Part shown: piece by piece, positions 1 through 6,821 of the stretch
How the letters are laid out: the number at the start of each line of letters is the position of its first letter
Position numbering within the stretch: position 1 is the stretch's first letter
NCBI GenBank assembly: GCA_905236145.1
Contig: CAJOOE010000091.1
Coordinates: forward strand, 1-11,616
Origin: an uncultured Selenomonadaceae bacterium
Lineage (GTDB): Bacteria > Bacillota > Negativicutes > Selenomonadales > Selenomonadaceae
Reading direction: 5' to 3'
DNA length: 11,616 nt
The notes under the pieces: model-generated
Told to the model about the DNA's origin: nothing
What the model saw: only the letters and a program-made list of their open reading frames with translations
Database searches by the model: none
Position numbers and translations under genes: made by a program

Positions 1-263
1 ACGCTGCGATGTGTTTGAATTTCGTCAACTTTCTTTGCCGACAAAGCCGCCTGCATGGAATTGAAATTGTCGTAAAAAGTCGTTGCCGTATCGACACCCA
101 TAATTTCCATGACTTCGTCCATCTGTTCCGGCGTTGCGTTCATTTGAGCGATCATACCGAGTTTGACGGTATTTTTTATTTTCTCTGCAGTATCTTCGGA
201 GCAACCCGAAAAAATCGTGCAGACCGCCAGGCAAAAAATCAGGACTCTTGTAAAATACTTCAC
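1..263 (-). CDS. substrate-binding lipoprotein of an ABC transporter (N-terminal part, runs off the window)
   Basis: This gene starts at a GTG (261-263) and continues past base 1, so only about 87 residues are visible. An AGGAG ribosome binding site lies just upstream (within 271-280), which supports the GTG. The protein begins with a short basic and hydrophobic stretch (MKYFTRVLIFCLAV...) and a lipobox FSGC, with the lipid-modified cysteine at residue 21, so it should be a secreted, membrane-anchored lipoprotein. After the cysteine come charged residues and a segment ending YDNFNSMQAALSAKKVDEIQ. This resembles the start of family 3 (polar amino acid) solute-binding proteins, but too little is visible to be certain or to name a substrate. 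It lies 21 bases after the ABC ATPase stop on the same strand. Inference: it is the binding protein of the same transporter, with the permease beyond the window or fused to it. Confidence 0.75.
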   Translation of the reverse strand, partial: MKYFTRVLIFCLAVCTIFSGCSEDTAEKIKNTVKLGMIAQMNATPEQMDEVMEIMGVDTATTFYDNFNSMQAALSAKKVDEIQTHRS

Positions 264-284
264 TTTAAATTCTCCTCTTAAAAT

Positions 285-1391
285 TTATTTGACGACGATT
301 GTCAATTTGTTTCTAAATTCCGCATTATCGTCAAAAGAATATTCGATTTTTTCCGAACGCCCTTTGACTATCGCCTCCGCAATTTCATCGCCGCCGGACA
401 TTATATCAAATTTTTCTCCGATGTACTCAAAAAAAATTTTTGCCGTGCTGCTTTTTCTTGAATACTCGACTTTAATTTTAATCGGCAAATCGTCCGGCAG
501 TTGCGTCAAAAGCATATTGACGACAACCTCTTCAAAAACGGAAAACAGATTGTTTTTCTGCTTGCGTGAAAGATCGTTTTGCAGGGAAAATTCTTCAAAC
601 TTCGTGTAAACTCCCGGAAAATCAAAGTCGTGCGAATCAATGACAAATTCCAAAATTTTCAAACCGGAAACAAATTGCCGGGTTTTTTCGCGTTGCGGAT
701 TGTCAAAAATTTGTTTCGGCGTTCCTTCTTCATAAATCCCGCCTTCGTCCAAATAAAAAACGCGGTTTGAAATTTGTCGGGCAAATTCCGGAGCGTGGGT
801 GACAATCATCATCGTTGTCCCGGACTCGGCAACTTTGCGAATAACCGTTTCGACTTCGCCGACCATTGTCGGATCAAGAGCGGAAGTCGGTTCGTCGAAA
901 AGTAAAATTTCCGGCTCCATGGCCAAGCCGCGAACTATGGCAACTCTCTGCTGCTGACCGCCGCTCAGTTCGTCCGGATAACTGTCCGCCTTGCTCAAAA
1001 GTCCGACGCGTTTCAAAAGTTTTTTGGCAAGTTCGCAAGCCTCGTCTTTTGGAATTTTTTTCAATTCAATCGGTGCAATCGTGATATTTTCCGTTACCGT
1101 CATGTGAGAAAAAAGATTGAACGATTGAAAGATCATTCCGATTTTTTGTCGGACAATATTTGAATTACATTCCGGTGAAGTTATATTTTCGCCGTGAAAA
1201 AAAATTTTCCCGGAATCGATCGGTTCAAGCAGATTGAGAGTTTTCAGCAAAGTTGATTTTCCGGTGCCGGAAGGGCCTATGACGGAAATTATATCACCTT
1301 TGCGAATTTCAAAATTTACATTTTTCAGCGGGACGACTTCGCCGAATTTTTTTGTAAGATTTTCAACCTTCAACAAAACTTCGTCGCTCAT
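285..1391 (-). CDS. polar amino acid-type ABC transporter ATPase with extra C-terminal RsbW/GHKL-like domain
   Basis: This is the nucleotide-binding subunit of an importer of the GlnQ/polar amino acid family, acting on the cytoplasmic side of the inner membrane. The frame is open to 1457, but the ATG at 1389-1391 with a GAGG eight bases upstream is the better start and gives 368 residues. Residues 1-245 hold the ATPase: Walker A GPSGTGKS (39-46), Q-loop Q89, signature LSGGQ (142-146), Walker B LLFDE (163-167) and switch H199. Family members usually end near residue 240-250. Here about 115 more residues follow. Residues 255-368 show the order of an RsbW-type (HATPase_c_2) fold: an N-box-like FEEVVVN (E288, N292), a strand ending EYIGEKFD (323-329) where the usual nucleotide-binding Asp is Tyr, then SGG (332-334) and a final strand NKLTIVV. 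Inference: a degenerate, probably non-hydrolysing regulatory or dimerisation domain. Its neighbours are deoD, 37 bases upstream, and the lipoprotein gene downstream. The substrate is not shown. Confidence 0.9.
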   Translation of the reverse strand: MSDEVLLKVENLTKKFGEVVPLKNVNFEIRKGDIISVIGPSGTGKSTLLKTLNLLEPIDSGKIFFHGENITSPECNSNIVRQKIGMIFQSFNLFSHMTVTENITIAPIELKKIPKDEACELAKKLLKRVGLLSKADSYPDELSGGQQQRVAIVRGLAMEPEILLFDEPTSALDPTMVGEVETVIRKVAESGTTMMIVTHAPEFARQISNRVFYLDEGGIYEEGTPKQIFDNPQREKTRQFVSGLKILEFVIDSHDFDFPGVYTKFEEFSLQNDLSRKQKNNLFSVFEEVVVNMLLTQLPDDLPIKIKVEYSRKSSTAKIFFEYIGEKFDIMSGGDEIAEAIVKGRSEKIEYSFDDNAEFRNKLTIVVK

Positions 1392-1428
1392 GTTCAAAGC
1401 CTCGTAAATTTTCAAAAAAATTTTTTCG

Positions 1429-2202
1429 TCAATCTTCGATAATCGTTTCCAAAGCAAGTTTAATCATATCGCCGAAAGAATTTTGACGTTCTTCCGCAGT
1501 GCAATATTCTTTTAACAAGAGATGATCGCTGACCGTGAAAACCGCAAGAGATCGGACTCCGGCGGCGGCGGCAATCAGATAGAGTGCTGCCGACTCCATT
1601 TCCACCGCCAAAATGCCGTGATTGCGGAGCCTGTCGTTGAAACTTTTTTTCCCGTCCCCGAAAACTCCGTTTACATCGTCATAGTCGTTATAAAATCTGT
1701 CCGTGCAAAACACGTTGCCGACCTTAACCGGAAGGTTTAAATTTTTCGCATTTTCCACAGTCTTGCTCAAAAGATCGTAATCGGCGATAAGCGAAAAATT
1801 CACTGCGTCCCCGAGTGTATTTCTGACGATCGATGAATCGGTCGAAACTCCCTGTGCGACGAGAACATCACGCAATTTCAAATCTTTGTGCATCGCACCG
1901 CATGAGCCGACGCGAATCAATTTTTTCACGCCGTGAAAGTCAACCAATTCTTGAACGTAAACAGAAAATGAAGGAATACCCATGCCCGTCGCCTGAATCG
2001 AAACCGGAACGCCTTTATATTTTCCGGTGAAACCGTATGCGGCACGGACTTCATTATATTGCCGGACATCTTCGAGAAAATTTTCCGCTATGAATTTTGC
2101 ACGCAGAGGATCTCCCGGCAAAAGTACACGTTCGGCAATATCTCCGATTCTTGCACTGTTATGCGGCGTGGGTTGAAATTTTGAATTGTTGTTGTCGCTC
2201 AT
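1429..2202 (-). CDS. deoD: purine-nucleoside phosphorylase (DeoD type)
   Basis: This cytoplasmic hexameric-type enzyme cleaves purine (deoxy)ribonucleosides with phosphate to the free base and (deoxy)ribose 1-phosphate, in purine salvage. The 257-residue product follows E. coli DeoD closely: TPHNSA with H14 (the His contributed to the neighbouring active site), GDPLRAK (R34), TGMGIPS (72-78), RVGSCGA (97-103, phosphate Arg97), VEMESA with E201-M202-E203 (ribose binding), VSDH with the catalytic D226, and R239 in ERQ. It is longer than the usual 235-239 residues because of an 11-residue N-terminal tail (SDNNNSKF...) and an insertion of about ten residues near 176-190 (DDVNGVFGDGKKSF). The start ATG at 2200-2202 has a GGGAG site (within 2212-2217). 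It is first in the minus-strand unit with the ABC genes and diverges from purF. Confidence 0.96.
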   Translation of the reverse strand: MSDNNNSKFQPTPHNSARIGDIAERVLLPGDPLRAKFIAENFLEDVRQYNEVRAAYGFTGKYKGVPVSIQATGMGIPSFSVYVQELVDFHGVKKLIRVGSCGAMHKDLKLRDVLVAQGVSTDSSIVRNTLGDAVNFSLIADYDLLSKTVENAKNLNLPVKVGNVFCTDRFYNDYDDVNGVFGDGKKSFNDRLRNHGILAVEMESAALYLIAAAAGVRSLAVFTVSDHLLLKEYCTAEERQNSFGDMIKLALETIIED

Positions 2203-2246
2203 TTTTTTTAGCTCCCTTCAAAAACTTTCTGCAAACTTTAAAATAT

Positions 2247-2274
2247 ATTTTACAGTATCCGGGCAAAAAATCAA
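2247..2274 (-). promoter_or_regulatory. probable sigma-A promoter for deoD
   Basis: On the minus strand, TTGATT (2269-2274) is separated by 16 bases from TAAAAT (2247-2252). Transcription would start near 2240 and leave an untranslated leader of about 38 bases before the deoD ATG. Both boxes match the consensus at four or five of six positions, but the region is AT-rich, so chance matches are possible. Confidence 0.45.
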
Positions 2275-2296
2275 CCGAAAAAATTTTTGCTCGCAG

Positions 2297-2352
2297 TTTT
2301 CGGTCCGGTTACATTTTTTGCCGGAGGGAAATATGTAACCGGTGACCGGAAA
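2297..2352 (+). promoter_or_regulatory. long imperfect inverted repeat (hairpin or operator) upstream of purF
   Basis: The arm 2305-2314 (CCGGTTACAT) is perfectly repeated inverted at 2333-2342. After a two-base bulge (2343-2344) the pairing continues between 2297-2304 and 2345-2352 with one G-T pair. This makes an 18-pair stem around an 18-base loop (2315-2332), whose A/T edges can pair further. The loop contains GGAGGG. No T-run follows, so it is not a normal terminator. It may be a structured purF leader or a DNA operator; which one depends on where transcription starts, and I cannot place that start. Confidence 0.6.
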
Positions 2353-2456
2353 ATAAATATTGACGATTTTCTTTGCAGGGGAATTGAAAAGTTGGCAGAA
2401 AAAAACAACCCGAAAACAAATTTAATATTTGAAAAAATTAACCGGAGGAATTGTGT

Positions 2457-3890
2457 ATGGATTTCGGAACAGCGGAAAAACCGGTCGGCGAGGCTTGCGG
2501 AGTTTTCGGAATGTACGATCTTGACGGCGGCAACGTTGCCTCAACCATTTATTACGGCTTGTACGCTCTTCAACATCGCGGGCAGGAAAGTGCGGGAATT
2601 GCGGTAACGAATACTTTCAACGGCAAAGACAAGGTTGACTGTCATAAAGGCTTGGGGCGTGTCAATGAAGTTTTTCGAGAACATAATTTATTGCCGCTCA
2701 AAGGAAATTTGGGAGTAGGTCACGTTCGATATTCGACTGCCGGCGGCTCCACTCTCGAAAATGCTCAACCGCTTGTTTTGGCTTACATAAAAGGGACTTT
2801 AATGCTTGCTCACAACGGCAATATCGTCAACACTCCGGAACTTCGGCGGGAACTTGCTTTAAACGGCGCGATTTTCCGGACGACGACGGACACGGAAACC
2901 ATTGCTTATCATATTGCCCGCGAAAGGGTGAAAACTCCTTCCGTCCAAGCGGCAACCGTCCAAGCTCTCAAGAAAATTATCGGCTCGTATTCTCTGGTTA
3001 TCGCAAGTCCCCGAAAACTTATCGGAGCCAGAGATCCTTGGGGATTTCGTCCGCTGGTCATAGGAAAAACCGGAAACTCTTACATAATAACTTCCGAAAA
3101 TTGTGCGTTGGAAACGATTAACGCAAAATTTATCCGCGACGTTTTGCCGGGCGAAGTTGTGACGATAAACGCGAACGGGACAATAGAATCAAATTTGGAA
3201 CTTGCACTGCCGCCCGAAAAACAGGCACGTTGCATTTTCGAATACATTTATTTCTGCCGCCCGGATACCACTTTCGACGGAATGAGTGTAACCCGTTCGC
3301 GAGTGATTGCCGGGAGAATTTTGGCAAAAACTCACCCGGTAGAGGCGGATTTGGTTGTCGGTGTTCCGGAATCCGGGAATATGGCGGCGGTCGGTTACGC
3401 CCTGGAGTCCGGTATTCCTTACGGCATAGCTTTTACAAAAAATACTTACGTCGGCAGAACTTTCATCAAGCCGCAACAGTCAAGCCGCGTTCAAAGTGTA
3501 AAAGTTAAATTGAACGTTCTGCACGAAGTCGTCAAAGGCAAGCGAATTATAATGATCGACGATTCGATTGTAAGAGGAACGACGAGCGATCAAATTGTCA
3601 CCATGCTGAAAAATGCCGGTGCAAAGGAAGTACACATGCGAGTTTCTTCACCGCCTTTTTATCACCCCTGCTACTTCGGCATAGATATTCCGAATGAAGA
3701 GCAGTTGATAGCTCACGGGCGATCTGTCGAGGAGATTTGTAAAATTATCGGTGCCGATTCTTTGGGGTACCTGCCGCCGGAATCTTTGCCGGAATTGTCC
3801 GGCGGCTTGAAAATTTGCGATGCCTGTTTCAGCGGAAAATATCCGATTGCCCCGCCGACAGAGGACATTCGCGGCGAATATTTGAGATAA
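2457..3890 (+). CDS. purF: amidophosphoribosyltransferase (PurF)
   Basis: PurF catalyses the committed step of de novo purine synthesis: PRPP plus glutamine gives 5-phosphoribosylamine. The ATG at 2457 is chosen because GGAGG (2444-2448) lies eight bases upstream; the in-frame TTG at 2451 would be only two bases from it. The product has 477 residues. Cys14 in EACGVFG is the N-terminal nucleophile of the class II glutaminase domain, so a 13-residue propeptide must be removed. HRGQESAG (40-47) and RYST (91-94) belong to that domain. The PRPP-binding loop is MIDDSIVRGTT (366-376). Cys259, Cys405, Cys454 and Cys457 match the four cysteines that hold the 4Fe-4S cluster in the Bacillus enzyme; the E. 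coli type lacks the cluster. No other de novo purine gene is next to it, which is unusual for this lineage. It is followed by the yfcE-like and agmatinase-like genes. Confidence 0.98.
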   Translation: MDFGTAEKPVGEACGVFGMYDLDGGNVASTIYYGLYALQHRGQESAGIAVTNTFNGKDKVDCHKGLGRVNEVFREHNLLPLKGNLGVGHVRYSTAGGSTLENAQPLVLAYIKGTLMLAHNGNIVNTPELRRELALNGAIFRTTTDTETIAYHIARERVKTPSVQAATVQALKKIIGSYSLVIASPRKLIGARDPWGFRPLVIGKTGNSYIITSENCALETINAKFIRDVLPGEVVTINANGTIESNLELALPPEKQARCIFEYIYFCRPDTTFDGMSVTRSRVIAGRILAKTHPVEADLVVGVPESGNMAAVGYALESGIPYGIAFTKNTYVGRTFIKPQQSSRVQSVKVKLNVLHEVVKGKRIIMIDDSIVRGTTSDQIVTMLKNAGAKEVHMRVSSPPFYHPCYFGIDIPNEEQLIAHGRSVEEICKIIGADSLGYLPPESLPELSGGLKICDACFSGKYPIAPPTEDIRGEYLR

Positions 3891-3930
3891 GTGCGTCAGT
3901 GTATTATTAAAAACAAAGGAGAGTTTTAAA

Positions 3931-4500
3931 ATGAAAATCGGAGTTATCAGCGACACTCACGGATATGCGGGAAGGTTTTCTCTTGCCTGTGAAAAATTTT
4001 TTGAAGGTGCGGACATGATTCTTCACGCCGGCGATGTTTTGAATCACGGGCCCAACAATCCGAATTGCAAAGGCGACGATTACGCCCCGAAAGCGTTGGC
4101 GAAAATGATTAACGAGTCGGAAACTCCGATAATCATTTGTCGCGGCAACTGTGATTCGGAAGTGGATCAAATGGTTATAAATCTGCCGATTCAAGCCCCT
4201 TACGCTTACGTTTACGCCGGCGGAAAAAGAATTGTCGTGACTCACGGTCACACGGTCAATACCGATGCGGAAAAAGATGAGATGGCGGCTCACTTGAAAG
4301 CGGATATTTTTATAACCGGACACGTCCACAAAAATGTTTTGGAGAAACGCGGCAACACCGTTTTCCTCAATCCCGGCACAATTTCCCCGTACCTCACCAA
4401 TCGCGAGGACAAAAAAACTTCAGCCGCAGTCATCACCGACGACAAAATTGAAATTTTCGATCTTGACTCCGGTGACGTTCTGATGAGTCTTGCAATTTGA
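3931..4500 (+). CDS. yfcE: YfcE-type metallophosphodiesterase
   Basis: The 189-residue product is a small cytoplasmic calcineurin-like phosphoesterase of the YfcE/MJ0936 family. These enzymes use two metal ions (often manganese) and hydrolyse phosphodiester model substrates; the natural substrate is uncertain. The metal-ligand motifs are in order: SDTH (D8, H10), HAGD (D35), GNCD (N73), THGH (H105, H107) and TGHVH (H131, H133). Its length is typical of the family, and it has no signal peptide or membrane segment. AAAGGAG (3916-3921) gives a clear ribosome binding site for the ATG at 3931. It follows purF by 40 bases with no visible terminator, and the next gene starts 14 bases after its stop, so all three are probably co-transcribed. 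Confidence 0.93.
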   Translation: MKIGVISDTHGYAGRFSLACEKFFEGADMILHAGDVLNHGPNNPNCKGDDYAPKALAKMINESETPIIICRGNCDSEVDQMVINLPIQAPYAYVYAGGKRIVVTHGHTVNTDAEKDEMAAHLKADIFITGHVHKNVLEKRGNTVFLNPGTISPYLTNREDKKTSAAVITDDKIEIFDLDSGDVLMSLAI

Positions 4501-4513
4501 GAGAGAAAATTTT

Positions 4514-5368
4514 ATGAAACCGGAAAGAAATGTTGAAACTTTTTTGGCCTGCGATGCCGCTTACGAAGAATCAAAAATTGTAATTTTCGGCTCGCCTTTC
4601 GACTCGACCACTTCATACAGACCGGGTGCAAGATTTGCAAGCCGGACAATGAGAGCCGAATCTTACGGGCTTGAAACTTACAGCCCGACACTGGACAAAG
4701 ATTTGACGGATATGAAAATTTTTGACGGCGGGGACTTGGAACTTTGTTTCGGCGATACAAATTCCGCACTTGCCGACATAGAAAATTTTACGGCAAATAT
4801 TTTGTCCGACGAAAAATTCCCCGTCATGCTCGGCGGGGAACATTTGGTGACTTTGGGAGCGATTCGGGCGGCGGCAAAAAAATTTCCGTCGCTTGCCGTC
4901 ATACATTTTGACGCTCATGCAGATCTCCGTGACGATTACTTGGGAGCGAAACTTTCTCATGCAACGGTCATTCGCAGAGTTTATGACATTTTGGGCGACG
5001 GAAAAATTTTTCAATTCGGGATAAGGAGCGGGGACAGATCGGAATTTATTTTTGCCCGCACTCATACGCAAATGCAAAAATTCGACTTCACCGGACTTGA
5101 TGAAGTCGTAAAAAATTTGGGAAATACGCCGGTTTATTTGACAGTTGACTTGGACGTGCTGGATCCCGGAATTTTTCCGGGAACGGGGACTCCGGAGGCG
5201 GGCGGCGTAAGTTACCGGGAACTTTTGCAGGCGATTTTTAAGGTTGCGGAAAATTGCAATTTGATTGCGGCGGATTTTGTCGAACTCTCGCCGCCTTACG
5301 ATCCTTCCGGAATTTCGACGGCGACGGCTTTAAAAATATTGCGGGAATTTTTGTTGAAAGTCCGGTGA
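4514..5368 (+). CDS. speB: agmatinase-family ureohydrolase
   Basis: This is a manganese-dependent ureohydrolase of the arginase/agmatinase/formiminoglutamase fold; agmatinase (agmatine to putrescine and urea, polyamine synthesis) is the best guess. The metal ligands are intact: GGEH (H110), the DAHAD core (D133, H135, D137) and the DLDVLD core (D212, D214). The ATG at 4514 gives 284 residues, normal for bacterial SpeB, and follows a weak GAGAG site; an upstream TTG (4490) overlapping yfcE is less likely. SHATVIRR (148-155) stands where many agmatinases have SHGTPFRR, so the substrate assignment is less certain than the fold. No speE or speA is present in the window. It ends 57 bases before the convergent clpX stop. 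Confidence 0.85.
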   Translation: MKPERNVETFLACDAAYEESKIVIFGSPFDSTTSYRPGARFASRTMRAESYGLETYSPTLDKDLTDMKIFDGGDLELCFGDTNSALADIENFTANILSDEKFPVMLGGEHLVTLGAIRAAAKKFPSLAVIHFDAHADLRDDYLGAKLSHATVIRRVYDILGDGKIFQFGIRSGDRSEFIFARTHTQMQKFDFTGLDEVVKNLGNTPVYLTVDLDVLDPGIFPGTGTPEAGGVSYRELLQAIFKVAENCNLIAADFVELSPPYDPSGISTATALKILREFLLKVR

Positions 5369-5425
5369 AATCTCGTCTGTCAACCTCTCCCTGCAGTCTC
5401 CGGTCGTTTTAAAAAAATTTTTTTG

Positions 5426-6730
5426 TCAGGCAACCTTTTTCAAGTCAACTTCGTCAAGTTCGACAATTTTCGGCTTGCCTTCGCCGGTAATGCAATCTTC
5501 CGTAACGATAACTTTTCGCGGCGTGTCGGATTTCGGAATGTCGAACATAACGTCAAGCATTGTATCCTCGATAATGCCTTTCAAAGAACGGGCACCGGTT
5601 TTTCTTTCGATGGCAAGTTTCGCGACTGCACGAAGAGCGGACTCCTCAAATTCCAATTTTACGTTGTCCATGGCCAAAAGTTTTTCGTACTGCTTGACCG
5701 GAGCATTTTTCGGCTCGGTCAAAATTCGGAGCAGAGCGTCCTCGTCCAGAGTTTCCAGAGTACAAATTACCGGAAGTCGTCCGATAATTTCCGGGATTAT
5801 TCCGTACTTCATCAAATCTTCCGGGCGTACTTGGTGAATCAGTTCGTCAAATTTTGAATCGTCGTCTTTTGCTGCGACTTCCGCACCGAAACCGATATTT
5901 ATATCGCCCTTCTTCAATCTCTTTGCAATAATTTTGTCAATGCCGACAAATGCCCCGCCGACTATGAATAAAATATTTTTCGTGTTCAATTTTATCGTGG
6001 GAGCCTCCGGATGTTTTCTCTGACCGCGTGCGGTAAATTCCACGACACTGCCCTCAAGCATTTTCAAGAGCGACTGCTGAACGCCTTCATGACCGGGATC
6101 CGCCGTTATCGAATTGTTTTCTCCGGACTTGCGGGCAATTTTGTCGAACTCGTCAAGATAAATAATTCCGTGTTCCGCCTTCTCAATATCCTTGCCGGCG
6201 GCGTAATAAAGATTTCTGACAGCGACTTCAACGTCCGATCCGACAAAACCCGCCTCGGTCAAACTTGATGCATCGGTCACGGCAAAAGGAATGTCCAGGA
6301 GTTTTGAAAGGTGACTCAAAAGAGCGGTCTTGCCGCAGCCTGTCGGGCCCATAATTATTACGTTGGATTTTTCGATTTCGTCCGCACCTTTTTCATCGTG
6401 TTCCATGTCGTATTTCATTCTCTTGTAATGATTGTATGCGGCGACGGAGAGAATCTTTTTTGCCCTGTCCTGTTCGATTATAAATTCGTCGAGATAAGCC
6501 TTGATAATGTGCGGCTTGTTTTTCACCAAGAGGTCAGCCAAAGATTTTTGCAAATCCTTCTTTGACGACTCTCTTTCCTCATTCTCTTGATCGTCCAAAA
6601 AATTGTTTATGTTGCGGATACAATCTTTGCAAATGGCAAATCCGGTATTTGAATCGTAAACCGGCAGATCGTAACGCGTTTTCATTTTTATTGTTCGGTG
6701 GCATACACTGCAACGAAATTCTTCAAACAT
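5426..6730 (-). CDS. clpX: ClpX-type AAA+ unfoldase (divergent)
   Basis: ClpX is a hexameric unfoldase that feeds substrates, including ssrA-tagged proteins, to ClpP. The 434-residue product has the full layout: an N-terminal zinc-binding domain with Cys7, Cys10, Cys34 and Cys37; Walker A GPTGCGKT (128-135; usually GPTGSGKT); Walker B YLDEFDK (D193, E194; usually EIDK); the RKH loop (238-240); the ClpP-docking IGF loop (279-281); and sensor-2 GARSL (379-383). Several strongly conserved sites differ: pore-1 is GFVG (161-164) instead of GYVG, followed by SDVEVAV instead of EDVEN, and TADPGHEG replaces TRDVSGEG. The IGF loop suggests it still docks ClpP. It is not next to clpP, tig or lon, where Firmicutes clpX usually sits, so it may be a second, specialised copy (inference). 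A GGGGA site precedes the ATG at 6728-6730. Confidence 0.9.
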   Translation of the reverse strand: MFEEFRCSVCHRTIKMKTRYDLPVYDSNTGFAICKDCIRNINNFLDDQENEERESSKKDLQKSLADLLVKNKPHIIKAYLDEFIIEQDRAKKILSVAAYNHYKRMKYDMEHDEKGADEIEKSNVIIMGPTGCGKTALLSHLSKLLDIPFAVTDASSLTEAGFVGSDVEVAVRNLYYAAGKDIEKAEHGIIYLDEFDKIARKSGENNSITADPGHEGVQQSLLKMLEGSVVEFTARGQRKHPEAPTIKLNTKNILFIVGGAFVGIDKIIAKRLKKGDINIGFGAEVAAKDDDSKFDELIHQVRPEDLMKYGIIPEIIGRLPVICTLETLDEDALLRILTEPKNAPVKQYEKLLAMDNVKLEFEESALRAVAKLAIERKTGARSLKGIIEDTMLDVMFDIPKSDTPRKVIVTEDCITGEGKPKIVELDEVDLKKVA

Positions 6731-6753
6731 AAATTTTCAATCCCCTTTTTTAC

Positions 6754-6782
6754 TTGATTTTTTTTCAAAACAGTTGTATTAT
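6754..6782 (+). promoter_or_regulatory. promoter for rpmE (right-hand half of a bidirectional promoter)
   Basis: TTGATT (6754-6759), a 17-base spacer and TATTAT (6777-6782) form a good sigma-A promoter. The start would be near 6789, about 33 bases before the rpmE ATG. The -10 box overlaps that of the clpX promoter on the other strand by five bases. Confidence 0.65.
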
Positions 6783-6806
6783 AGCCGCGTTGTTCATTAT
6801 TTTCAA
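6778..6806 (-). promoter_or_regulatory. promoter for clpX (left-hand half of a bidirectional promoter)
   Basis: On the minus strand, TTGAAA (6801-6806), a 17-base spacer and a perfect TATAAT (6778-6783) form a strong sigma-A promoter. The start would be near 6771, about 40 bases before the clpX ATG. It shares the symmetric core 6777-6783 with the rpmE promoter. Confidence 0.7.
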
Positions 6807-6821
6807 GTGAGGTGTAAAAAA

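Noticed and set aside
163..609. A 148-codon plus-strand frame overlapping the ABC ATPase end
   Set aside because: It is a shadow frame of two well-supported minus-strand genes, has no ribosome binding site and a low-complexity product.
2271..2303. CCGAA (2275-2279) facing TTCGG (2299-2303), suggestive of a pair of PurR boxes for purF
   Set aside because: The spacing is shorter than in the Bacillus PurBox pair, the flanks fit poorly, and CCGAA/TTCGG are very common words in this sequence.
2360..2428. Possible purF promoter from TTGACG (2360) or TAATAT (2423)
   Set aside because: No acceptable partner box lies 15-19 bases from either element, so the purF start cannot be placed.
2287..2607. 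A 106-codon frame starting at TTG ahead of and overlapping purF
   Set aside because: There is no ribosome binding site, it covers the hairpin and then shadows the well-supported purF frame, and the product resembles nothing known.
5411..5424. A7T7 palindrome between the convergent agmatinase and clpX genes as a bidirectional terminator
   Set aside because: It lacks any GC-rich stem. A pure A/T stem is too weak to call, although the T-run and DNA bending may still matter.
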